From the NCBI GenBank assembly GCA_003164155.1, contig PLSG01000495.1, positions 1-13,389 of the forward strand: a stretch of DNA of 13,389 nt, read 5' to 3'. This document shows, one piece after another, positions 1 through 11,400 of the stretch. The notes below the pieces were generated by a model. The model did not search any database. It saw only the letters and a program-made list of their open reading frames with translations, and had not been told where the DNA came from. Position numbers and translations under genes: made by a program. Within the stretch, counting starts at the first letter, position 1. Each line of letters begins with the position of its first letter. Source of the DNA: Parachlamydiaceae bacterium. GTDB lineage: Bacteria > Chlamydiota > Chlamydiia > Chlamydiales > Parachlamydiaceae.

Positions 1-55
1 AAAGATGTGGGTAAAAGCATGAGAAGCGACAAACCTGAGGCTTCCACGCGTTTCC

Positions 56-2401
56 CTATAGAGCAAAGCTCAAAGGATCGACGAAAAGCGGATAGACCGC
101 GCTACGACGCATCTTCTCTTTGGAAGCACAGAATATCTCTGCGGCCGCCCGCAGAGGGGCTAAGCCGATCTGCTTATCGGCGGCGTATCTGGCTATCCAA
201 CGCTTAAGGATTGACTGCTCCAGGCGATCATAGTGGGTAAATCCCCCAAAGAACTTCCATAGGGCAATTTGCCGTTTAAAGAGTATGTCGCCACACAGTT
301 CTTCATCGCCAATTTGGTTCAGACGGTTTCTTCCGGCGGCCACGATGCAGTTTAAGCCCACGTCATACAGAGCTATGGTTATGTGAGAATGGGCATTTGC
401 GTTAGGTTCTTGCAGTTTTTTTCGCCAAAGGGCCGCTTCTTCAGCGTCGATGGCCAAAGTAGTGAAACGCGTTTTGCCGGCGCTATTTATGGTTTTGATC
501 ACCAGCAGTTCGGCCAGCGGTTTACGCTTGCCGTATACCTCGCCGAGTTTTGTCTTAAATAACTTATTGGCTATACCCAAGAAGTTATTTGAGCACAGCA
601 TATTTCCCCTGAAGGATTTGGCTATCTGGGCGATTATCGGATGACTCGAATGTGCTAAGGCATCTGATAGGGCATAAAAAGCCACGCGGTCCGCCACTGG
701 TTTATGTTCAATCTTCAGCCATGCCAAGGAGGCAAAGTAGTCGATAGAGCGGCTCCAAGGCGCGGTGATTTCCTTCAAGGCATAGATAGGGCTTTTGAAT
801 AGGCCCAATTGAGTTGTGCGCTCGTCTTCGCGCAGCACATCCTCATCGCGCTCAACAGCCTGATCGCGATTTTGCTCACGATCTTGTTCCACTTGCTGTT
901 CTTGTCCGATATCGCTGAGCAAGTGCACACGCAGCTTATTTCCCGTATCTACATGCACATGTACTTGTCCGGGATATGCCCCTGGGTTTAGATTGTCCAC
1001 CATTTCCAGGCGCTGCTTGATGCCGCTTTTTTCCTGCTCACTGAACATAGAGCTGGCGGCGATTACCTCAAACTGCATGGCTTTAAACCCATCTAAAGCC
1101 GTGTGAGGCGATACGGCTTTTTGCGGCAAGCCATACAACAAGAAGGGATCGATGCTGCGCTTGGTGATAAAAACCTCGCGAAATTCCCGCATGCCACTGA
1201 GCATAGCCGAAAACTGGCTCATCCCTTGCAATTTATCTAGGATAGCGCGGCGGATTACATTGCGCATTTTTTGAATGTCTGCAAGGTAATTGTCTTCTTT
1301 AGTGTCTTGGGCTTCGTTGGCTTGGGCAAAGCAGATAATTTGCAGCATAGTGGGCAAACGCTCAGAAATAAGGCCAGAAGAGCTGCTAGATGAGCTAGAA
1401 GAAGAGCTAGGGGCCCCAATCATTGGACTTAGGGTGTCCTGAGCGCATATTTGGCTACATACCGGTGAGTTCAAGGCAAAGCGCACACGCTGCTTGCTCT
1501 TCTTAAGTCCGCGCATCCGCCACACCGCCTGGACGAGTGTCTCTATGGTGAGATCTTCACCTAAAGTCACAACGGCCTCAGCTTCAACTTCACGCGGAAT
1601 ATCGGCGCCGAAGGTGTGCACATGGTCGAATAAGGCGCATAATTTAAGCTCGCTTACCCGGCACTCAGATAGAGGCACAGCGGCAGTTGCGCCGCACAAA
1701 AGAGCCATTTTTTCATTTTGATCGCTGAAGAATACCACTCCCTGCAAATCGGGACGAGACACCTCGATAAACGCCAAGATAGCCTGTGCTATGGCCAGGT
1801 TGCTCATGCCGCGAAAGGTCGCCGCCCGGTCGATGATCGCTGACATCTTGGAATTTCCGGCGAAGAAACGGCGCAAGATCTCTTGCAAAGCGTCGGCGGG
1901 TTTGGCAGAGTCGATCAGTGAAATAGAGCCTGGGGCAGAGCAAGTACTCAACAACCAATCGATAGTTTCGCCAATAGTCCCTTTATCCCATAATACTTTA
2001 GTGCCCAGAGGAAAGATCCCCTCTTTATGCGGAGAACCCGTGCCGGAATAGAATGAGGCGAACATAGAAGCGAAGTTATGTGAGTCGCTTTTGATGTTTT
2101 CCATAAAGTATTTTATCTGAGGAGCTATCACTAGGCGCGTATAGGTCAGCACGGCCTCATCGCTGCGATTGAGCAAATCTTTGATCTTGGCAAGTTTCCC
2201 AGCTTCGACTTGTGCATTTCCTGCCGCCCTATCGGATAGCAAGTAAACCGCTTCGGAGTTTTGAGTCCACTCTTCAAATAAGCTAGCCGCCCGTGTCTGC
2301 TGCAGGGGAATGCCCATCTGCTTGCTTTGGGCTTCGGCCAGTAAAGTGAGCTTGGCTATGAACTTACCCGTCTGCTCGTCATTTAAGCGCATATGCAGCA
2401 T
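56..2401 (-). CDS. C-terminal part of the giant DUF3638-like protein (781 aa from the first ATG; second helicase lobe)
   Basis: This frame continues the giant protein after the poly-G run. It is open from about 2509, just after a TAA at 2510-2512, so the coding continuity (31 codons: EFVRPHEGSG...NPYEALAKTFLA) begins before the first ATG at 2401. That upstream stretch looks like the family block that follows the Walker B region. Visible motifs, numbered from the ATG, are: a segment VVFFSDQNEKM near 224; DHVHTFGADIP at 259-269; VTLGEDLT; and QAVWRMRG at 291-298, matching the HT.G.D and QA..RMR signatures of the second RecA-like lobe. A run of 11 serines (332-342) and a Gln/Glu/Asp/Arg-rich segment (about 499-531) follow, then an unassigned C-terminal domain. 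No Shine-Dalgarno precedes ATG 2401, so it is unlikely to be an independent gene. Low-level reinitiation after the upstream stop at 2383 cannot be excluded. Confidence 0.82.
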   Translation of the reverse strand: MLHMRLNDEQTGKFIAKLTLLAEAQSKQMGIPLQQTRAASLFEEWTQNSEAVYLLSDRAAGNAQVEAGKLAKIKDLLNRSDEAVLTYTRLVIAPQIKYFMENIKSDSHNFASMFASFYSGTGSPHKEGIFPLGTKVLWDKGTIGETIDWLLSTCSAPGSISLIDSAKPADALQEILRRFFAGNSKMSAIIDRAATFRGMSNLAIAQAILAFIEVSRPDLQGVVFFSDQNEKMALLCGATAAVPLSECRVSELKLCALFDHVHTFGADIPREVEAEAVVTLGEDLTIETLVQAVWRMRGLKKSKQRVRFALNSPVCSQICAQDTLSPMIGAPSSSSSSSSSSSGLISERLPTMLQIICFAQANEAQDTKEDNYLADIQKMRNVIRRAILDKLQGMSQFSAMLSGMREFREVFITKRSIDPFLLYGLPQKAVSPHTALDGFKAMQFEVIAASSMFSEQEKSGIKQRLEMVDNLNPGAYPGQVHVHVDTGNKLRVHLLSDIGQEQQVEQDREQNRDQAVERDEDVLREDERTTQLGLFKSPIYALKEITAPWSRSIDYFASLAWLKIEHKPVADRVAFYALSDALAHSSHPIIAQIAKSFRGNMLCSNNFLGIANKLFKTKLGEVYGKRKPLAELLVIKTINSAGKTRFTTLAIDAEEAALWRKKLQEPNANAHSHITIALYDVGLNCIVAAGRNRLNQIGDEELCGDILFKRQIALWKFFGGFTHYDRLEQSILKRWIARYAADKQIGLAPLRAAAEIFCASKEKMRRSAVYPLFVDPLSFAL

Positions 2402-5400
2402 GGCGAGAAAGGTTTTGGCAAGTGCTTCATAGGGATTTTGGATCTCGGCCGATTCCTTAGGCTTACCACTCCCCTCGTGTGGGCGGACGAATTCACCCCC
2501 CCCCTTCGTTTAGATGGGCCATAAGCCACCCCCACAGCTTTTCCTTTACCAATGGCTTTGGGCAAGATATGGCAGATGAGGCCCACGACTAAGCCAATTT
2601 CGCCCCGTTTGGAGCTGGCCGCGACGAAATCGGGAATCCCCCTCGCGTAGGTCCCGCAGACATATTGCACAAAATCCGCCCGGTGGGGTTCGTCAATGCA
2701 TAGTGGAGTATAGCGGCTCATCCATTCAGCCACGCGGAACATAATTTCACGGCGATAAAGCTCTTCCGAGACATAGCATTGCCCATTTTCTTGTATCTGT
2801 AAAAGCCTGGCGATTTCCGGACAAGCCGTGAGGCAGCCCACGCATTCTTGGATGATGCGCACAAAAGAATTGGGCACGCTCTGCTTAGATCCTATGGGAT
2901 GGTTCAGTTCATCGTTGCGCTTGAAGATCAGATGGGGTTCATCCACGTTGCCTTTACTAGCTAGCCTAAATTTTTGCAAAAGCTTGGCAAAGGCAAATAG
3001 CTGCCGCTTAGAAGGCGCATCCTGCACACCGCGCGCGCCTTTATCCAAAGACTCGATGAAGCGCAGCTCGAGAGCTTGAAAGTCCTCTTTGGTCATATTT
3101 ATGGGTTCGCGCCTATAAATCGCCCGCTGCAGCCAACGCAAGTAGGCCCATAAATCGCCTTCCGAGAGGCTCTTATTGCGCGTAAAGCGCACGGAGCTGG
3201 AATCTTGGCAAAACAGCTCTTTGGCCTGATAAAAGGCCTGTTGAATATTGGTTTGGGCTAAGGCTTTGGGAAAAATATTGACCACGGCCTGTTTGCCATC
3301 CGCCGCAAAATAGCCGGTAGTGGGGCTGCCAAAAATGGTCTTGCCGCTGCCCGGGATAAGCTCCAAAACAACCTGCGGATCATCTCCATGCAGCATGCGC
3401 GCGTATTGGCTGACCTGCTTTTCCCACAACATCATCCCCATTTTGTATTCGAAGGCCAGGTAGCCGCGGATGGCACGCCCAGATGCGCCTTCAAAAGAGT
3501 AGGCGCGCGTTCTAGATAGCTCGCTTACCAGCTCTGCCAGGCCAAGCGCGCGCTTTGTGGGGGCGATTTCTTGCATGGCGCTTAGCAATTTATCTGATAA
3601 TTGGCGACAGCGCTGAACTTGGTGCAAACGCGTGATTTTGATCAAATGCGTGTAGAGCATCAACTGCAATTTCTGCTGGTGGAGCAAGCTATCTTCGCCA
3701 GCAGGGGCATTCTCCCCTTCGCCTCTGATAAATGCCGCAAAGATCTGCGCAAAGTCTTGCGTAGGTTGTCTCTGAAGCCTGGGAGCTTTCATCCGTTTGG
3801 CCAGCGCCAAGCCATCGCCACTTTTAGCGGCATTTTCGCCCCTATTAGCGTGCCGATGGCAGTTGACCAAAGACTCTATGGCCGCCCTTTCGCTGACAAT
3901 TTCACTTTCCATCTGGAAGACAGCCTTTTCCAAGGCCTCTTGCAGGGCAAACAAATCCGCCGCGCCCTTCAAACTGTAGGTCTGCGCGCTAACTTTTGGG
4001 CGGGCATGGTAATCTTTCAGGCTCTGGTTGATTTGCAAGATCCCTTCCAAAGGGCTTTGACTGGCAATCGAAACGGATTGCGGCTCAGCCGCAAGGCCCG
4101 TGGAATTATTCGCGGAGCTGTCTGAAACAGATTTATCCTGGACGAAGTGCTTATCCAGCAAAGCGCTAAAAAACATTCCTAAAGCCCTGTCCATGCGCTC
4201 CAATTGAGACTGCAGTTTTTTTGATAAGGGACCATCGGAAACTTGGGAAGCGTCCTCCAAAGACTGGGCTTCTTGCGCGCAAAGCAAGTTCTTCTGCTGC
4301 ACTGCATGCCTCACTTTCATGCCTTTCCAACACCAGGCGGCAGCTATTCTAGCGACTGGACCTAAAGAGGAGCCTGTAACTGCCCATACAGTGCCGTTGA
4401 TGGCCAGCTGTGTGAGGGTAGAAGACCAGGCATGCTCTTTATAGCGCTTAAAGGCCTGCTGCGCCACAGCCACGGTTTCAGGAGCCAGGTTGACCAAAGT
4501 GGCGTACTCGCGGTTGTAGCTGCTGATCCAAGCATCCATTTTCTTTTGCAAGCCGGCTTTTGCCTGCAAAACACTTTCTTGAGCACTTTTATCTAAAGTT
4601 AAAATCTTTTTTTCTTCGCGGTTCAGCTCTATCCACAGCATTTCCAATTTCAGGGCCGAAGGAGAATTCCGCGGCGGACCGCTCTTAGCAATAAAAAGCA
4701 GGCTCATGAGCATCAGGGCGTCTTGAGGATGGGCCGACTTGCCATTAAAAAAGCGCAGGGTGCGCAAAAAGGCGTCAGCCTTTTTCTCAAAGAGCTTATG
4801 GAAAAGCTTTTGCTCAGCTGGAGCATCGAGGCTGCACATAGGGATTTCGCGTCGCGCCAAACGGTAGTAAAGCGGGAAATGCTGCCTGATCAAGACAGGG
4901 GTAACCTCAAACAGGTGCACAGGTAGTGATTCCAAGGGCAAAGGCGTACAGCTGCTGCGCTGCAACTCAGCAAAAAGCGCTTTGAAGTTGCTTTCCCGGC
5001 CATGCAAAACTGGGCGATTTAACCACCCTGTAACTTTCCCCAATAAACTCGCAGCGCCACGCCCTTTAGAATCTATGGAATCGAGGTTCAAAAGCGTTTT
5101 GCCTCTGACAAGTTCTTGCAGAAAGTCTTCCATGCCGCGCGAGGAGCGCTCGCCTGGCAACGCATATTTTTTTTCTAGGAAGATATAACGCTCGGCTATA
5201 TTGGGAAGCATTAGTAAATTTTGAGCTATGCTGTCCATCTCTAAAGAAGAGAGCCGCTCTAAGACCGATCCTAGGAAGGAGGACCCATCTGATATAGCTT
5301 TGGACAATGTAGACCGACGGGTTTGCAGTAAATGCTTATTTTTGTGGGCAATGCCCTTGAGGGTGAAGAGCTCATGGTATTCTGTCACTTCGACTTGGGA

Positions 5401-8400
5401 GGGACTCTTTTTCAGTGCGCCATCGCGGTAAAAGCGAGAGTAGGTAGCCTGAATAGCCGCCCACGAAAGCAGGGAAAGTTCGGCTTCCACACCGTCATGC
5501 GCGCTATCACCAGCCTGTAAGCTCCGATTTTCCTCGCGAATGGCAAATAGGCGCAAGCCCATGCGCGCATGCTCTAGATCACCACTAAGCACAAGCGCCA
5601 CATCCAGCAGGGCTAAAGTATGCAAGACGGGCTTTGTGTAGGCCTCTTTGCGTCCCATTCCCTCTAACATTTCCATATAGTACAAGCTGCTTTTCAAGCT
5701 GCCTTGAGCTAGGTGATAGCACATCAGATGGATGATGGCTTCGGAATGGGAGCTGGTTAGGCGCCCTTGTCCATCGAGTTCATAGGTGTAAAAAAGCGCA
5801 TGTGCAGCACTTGGTTGCCCATTAATAGTTTTAGAGCCCGAGTCCTCTTTCACCAAATAGTGACGCAAGTAATTGCCCAGCTGCATTTCCATGAACGCCG
5901 AGGTTGAGATCTTGAAGAAGCGCTTGAGCATGCCGCTTAAAAAAGCTGCGCGCAGTGCATCGGCGGTCAACAAGATGCGTTGCTCTCCCCGCGCGTTATG
6001 CAACAGCAAATAGCTGGCATAGGGAGACAAAGCCGACGCATAAGCTGAAGGCCTTTGCTCTTTAGCTATAAAGAATCCGGGAAGAAAATCACGGCAGACA
6101 GCTTGCCGCTCCCCCTGCACAACTTGAATCTCAAAAGCTATTTTGAGAGCCTCCAATTTAATTTTGGCAAGCACCTGCGGCGTCTTGATGTCGGCGAAAG
6201 CCTTGATTGTGGAAAGCGGCTGAAACCAGGCAAGAGGTCCCAAACTATGCGGCATAACTGACAAGTCAACCGGCTCAAGCAGCTGCGCATGGTCGATCTC
6301 TGCTTGGTTCACCAAGCTAAAAGCCTGACTTTTCCATAAAGCGGCGCCTTCTCCATTTTCTGGCAGATTTGCGACGGCAAAAGTAGAGGCTTTAAGTTTG
6401 CCCTTTTCCAAAGTGAGCAAGCGCTTATGTGGAGCGGAGCTGTCTTCCATCCAATAGGTCAGATGCTCGGTGGCCTCTTGGGAAGTCATATCCGAAGGCT
6501 TGACCCAATAATACTTGCTGCCTGCCTCACTCCTATAAAAACGCCATATCTGTTTTTTAGGCAAAAACTCAATGTGCATATTATGCAAAGGGAAAGTGTA
6601 CTCTCCGGACTGAAAACGGCCTAAGGGCGGTGCTGTAGGGCCAAAGATCTCCTGTAAATAAGCGCTGAGCTGCCTTGTTTGCTTTTCATCTTGCTGAAAG
6701 GACACCTTTTCTATGGCTCTCTTTGTGTGCGATTTAAGCAGTTGCAAGCTCACAGGACCGCATTGGTAACGGGGATAGCGCCCTTCCCAAACAGCTTGAG
6801 CATTATCTTTGGTGAAATAGCCGGCCTCAATAGCTAGGGAAGTCAACAGGCGGTTGCGCAAGGGTGCATTGTCTTCAAAAACCTTGGCCAAAGTAGGCGC
6901 CCACAGCCATTGCACATCCAATGCGAGATGTCGCAATTCGTCAATTTCCAGACCGATCTCTCCAAATACATCGAGAGGAAACTTAGCCAGGTGCCCAAGA
7001 GCCCAGCAGAGATCTTCTATCACCTGCCGCCGCAGATCATCAGAAGCGGTTGCAGGATCTTGCATCAAGTGCAACAGACACAAGAGATTGGCCCTATCGT
7101 GTGCACATTGTGCTTTGGCACTTAAATGCGGCATCTGTAAGATAAGCGCACGGAAAGCGGGAAAATTGCGGCTAGCGCCGGGTTGAGCTTTTTCACACTT
7201 CAGCTGCGCTAAAATGCCTATGCGCATCAGATCCAAAGCCACTTCCGCATGCCCACTATGCATAGCCAAGGCCTGCTCAAAAAATTGACCCAAGGCCCTG
7301 CTAAAGCCCGGAGCTTCTTGCAGCTGCTGTTCCAAAGCGCCATAATGCAGCAATATCCAATCCAAAAAGGTGCGCATCTCAGAATGCGCCAATTTTTGAG
7401 GATGCTCGGCCAAGAAGGAAGTCAGCCGCGCGATGCGATCGGCTTTTTGAATCCAGATCAGTTCAATTTCTATCCTTTCCTGTGTGGAAAAATCGCTAAA
7501 AAAAGAATCTTCTGATGCATGAAATCCAAAACAATCTATATCCATTCCTAACGACTTGAAAAACCCGTCTCCCCGCTTTACCCCCTGGATAAAGGTTTGT
7601 GGCGCATTTACCACCTTACTCGAAATCGATGTTTTGTTATTGAGATGGGCATCTAACAGATGCTCAAAACTAACTGTCTGTCTAGAATGAGAACCGTAAT
7701 ACAAATCTCTTAAGTTATGCAGATCAAAGTCACTCACTTGCCCAGACATTACCCATTTTTGCTTATCGAGGCGGTAGGGTAAAGTATATTGTCTACTAGG
7801 CGTATGGGAAGATCGCCAGGCTTTATAACTTATAGGGCGCGAAAACAAAGATCTAAAAACTTCCACTAACTTATTGGGAGGAACAGTGGGTACTGAGTCT
7901 GTTTTTTCTGAGAATTCATAAGCATCGAGATCAAATGAAGCACGGCTTGAAGATAAATTTTGTTCAAAGGTATTTTCCAAAGCTCCGTTCATGAATGCAT
8001 TCATTACCCGCAATAAATAAAAAGGCCTGGGAAGAACGCCCATGCGAGGATTGCGCTTCACACCATCCACTTCTTCGCCAAACAGTTTTTCAAGCGCAAC
8101 TTGCCCGTGCGCAGTGTCTATTTTTTTCCCATCTTTTTCCCAGCTTTTTAAAGCGCGGTCACAGTAAAGTGTGGTCAATTTTTCAATCATAGACGCATTT
8201 TTCCCTAAGAGGCACTCCAATTTGACAGCAATGGCGGGATGGGTGATGAGCTGCTTATAATACTGAGTTTCTAGGGGGGATCCACAGCTAGTTTCGGTAA
8301 TGACGAGGCGTGCATCAAATTTTAGATTGCGGTGTGGTGTATAAAAGAGGCTATGCCTAGCCGCCCCATCAATCTCTTTGTCACTGTATTCTTTGAGCGG

Positions 8401-11400
8401 ATCGATGCCAAAATATGTGCAAACGCGCTGCATCTGGGCAGCTGTCTGACTATCAAGCAGCCTGCGCTGCAGACTGCTTTTCCAAAACGCCAAAGCCCAG
8501 GGCGTCACGGCATAGCCATCCAATTGGCTCTCAGGACAACGTCTGGCTAGTTTGTCCAAAATGGCATAAACCGTAGCAAGGTTTACAGTGACTAGATTAG
8601 TTTCTTCATGTGAGATATGCTCGTGAGGTTTATGCATATATAAAAAGAGGGCCAGGTGTGCCAACTCTTCCATACATGCACGTTCATCGCCTATATGGCT
8701 CCACAAGTCATCCCTTCCACCCGGCAATGGCACGGGCAAATTTCGCATGGCCCGGTTGAGGTATCTAAAGGCATTCCCTTTGAAAAGCCCAGGTACACCT
8801 TTAACTTTTTCTAGCCATTCTCGCATTTGCTTCAAGGCATTTTCTGAGGTGATACTCACCACCAAAGGAACAACTGGGATGTCAAATAAACCATTAACTG
8901 CCGCCACTTCGGCAGATTTATCCGCCGCAGCCTGAAAAAGTTTTTTGGGCGCGAGATCTGAAGGCGAGGAGGCAGCTGAAATCCCCCCTGTTGTCGCCAC
9001 AGGGGTAGTCACAGCTTGGCCATTGGCCGTCACAAACTGGAAAGATCGGCCGCGATAGGCGGGAATGGTGCCGGGCAGCTCGTAGCCAAGTTTTTCCGAG
9101 CGCGACACCTGTTGCGAATATTGCTGCATCAACTTAAGAAAACCATCTATTTGTGCTTTGGTGAGCACCAGGCGCACACAGGCCCAAGCGAACAAGCGGC
9201 GTGCGGCGCGCTCCAGACTGCGCAGCGGCCCTGGGAAGCACCAGATAAGCGCATTTAAGAAGATGCGCTTAGCCACACTGGCCACCCACAGCGAAAGCGA
9301 TCTAGCCATATTTAAAACTAACAATCCCAACCTGGCCACCCGCCAAATTTTGCGCAAGGGATCATGTGCTGGCGGCCATAGCGGCAGGCCTATGGAGCGC
9401 CCAAGCAATTTTCCGATAGACTCCCTTTTAGGCAGCTTCGCCGCCTCGATGGCGAGCTCCTGGGCTATATCCCCAATGGCCTTTTCAGCAGCTTTGCCCA
9501 GCGCCCTGGAGGCGATGTCTTTCAAACCCTCTACGAGGTAGGGCGAAAGATCCCATTTTCCCAAGATGGTACGCAGAATCTGGCGCAGTTCGGGAGGCAT
9601 GACTGGAGCTTTTGGCTCATCACCTACCGGATTCAAATCTATCTTTTCAACCGCCTCAATAGCTTCTTGAGTAGTATCGTAGATAGCTCTCAGCTGCTCA
9701 ACAGGCAGGCCGCCGGCTTCAAAAACATCTGCCGCGCTGCGCGCTAAAGTCGTGGCACCCGCATGCATAACCTTGCGAAAGCTATCTTGCCGCAAACTAT
9801 CGGGTTTAGATTTCACTTGTGTCCACATGTCTAGCAGGGCAAGCTTTTGCCATCCAAACCAAAATGAACTTTGCTGCGCGCTGGCTTTTAAGTGCAAGCT
9901 CTGCGGCAAAAAGGCCTGCAGGATACCCCAATACCCATGTGCTAAGTGCGCCGTGGCGCTATATAAGACAGGGTTTGCATCCGCTGTCACTTGCGCCTCA
10001 GACAGAGGAGCTAGCAGGGCAAGCTGCAGCTCTGCTAATGTCGCAAAATAGCTGGCATCCCACTGGGGAAAAACCTTATAGGCAAAAAGCGTGAAGAAAA
10101 ATTCTCTATCCAGCTGCTTAGCAGTAAGCCCTTTGTACAGCAAAGGCACCAGGTACTTCTCCCCTTTTTCCGAGATGGGGAGGGGGCGCAGACTCTCCAG
10201 CGCAGCTCCCGAGGCAAAGGCGGCCAGGCTAAAGGAGCCGTCGGATTCCTTGGTGACTTCTATCCACAGGGGCTGTTCGGCAGCGCCAAGCTCTCCTAAG
10301 CCCGCCAAAGAAATCAGCGAGGGAACCTGCTCGGGCAGATCGTAGGTGAGGTCCGTGAAAGCGCCATTTAACGCCTGGCGGATTTCTGCAAGCTTAGCGC
10401 CAGCCAGTTTTTTGAACTCTTCTTCCAGTTTTTTTCCAAAATTACCTTCCAAGATGGCCTGTCTAATGGCCATGGCCATGCCCTCTGGCAAGGCGTCGAC
10501 AACTCCTTGAGATAGCTGCTGGGTATAAAAAGAGACTACATATTCCATTCCGCTCCTAAGCTTTTCTGCTGGAGCTAAGGCGATCTTTTTCCATAGGGGC
10601 GAATCGTTTTTTTTCAGCGATGTCTGCAGGCGCGGCAAGAAGTGGCCTATCAGCCCTTCACGCAAGATATTTTTGATGGCGGCAGGTCCGCTTTGGGGCA
10701 CAACGGCTTTTAATTTCGCGATGATTTCGGGATTGAATCCGCTGAAAATATCAAACGATAAACCCGATAGATGTACCTGTTCAATAAAGCTAGAGGTTTT
10801 TTGCAGGAGATCGGCATCTATCACCCCCTTTCCAAAAATGGTATCGGTTTCAGCAAGGAGTGCTCCTGCCCATTTTACCGGCAATTTTAAATTAGTTGGA
10901 CGGGCAGGCGTTCCGGCAAAAATCAGCCGTTTTTGGCCTGTAGGCATTTTTAAAAGGTCTTCCAAGGTACTTTCAGCTAGCTGTCTAAGCGCGTGGCGCG
11001 CGCTTTCAGAACTGCCAGCTTTGCCAGCAGTTACTATCTGCTGTAGCTTTTCCTCGGTCTGCCAGGCCCGATCGAGCAAGCTGGCGGTCTGCCCTGCTAC
11101 ATCTGGCGGCACAGCACTTAGGGTCTGGCGCAGATAGCGCGAGGCAAAGGCGAGCAAGGCAGAAAGCGGCGCGCGGCTGCGTTGCTGCGGATTGAGCAGC
11201 GTTTCGAATAAAGCGCTATCCATCCCCTTTTGTGCGGCGGCATCGCTCGGCAAGGCCGCCAGCAAAGATGATCTATACTTTGGGGATACTGCTACCGCGA
11301 AAGGCAGCTGAGCTTTAGTTGACTTAGTTGACAAGGAAACGCCAAGCGACTCCGCGGCGGCAGCGGCATCTGACACAACGGCTTTTGCGTGGGAGCGCTT

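Noticed and set aside
23..44. Weak hairpin (GAAGC...GCTTC) downstream of the giant gene as a terminator
   Set aside because: It has only 5 bp of stem with a 12-nt loop, and the following T-run is short and displaced.
1376..1408. Serine tract as a DNA-level slippage locus
   Set aside because: The codons are mixed, so the DNA is not a clean simple repeat and slippage is unlikely.
3601..4125. A 174-codon plus-strand open frame opposite the giant gene
   Set aside because: It starts with TTG, lies entirely antisense to a confidently coding region, has no ribosome binding site, and its protein resembles no family. It is best explained as a shadow frame.
5167..5174. A8 tract on the coding strand (another at 10607-10614) as a frameshift site
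   Set aside because: The reading frame and the protein continue unbroken through both tracts, so nothing indicates recoding there.
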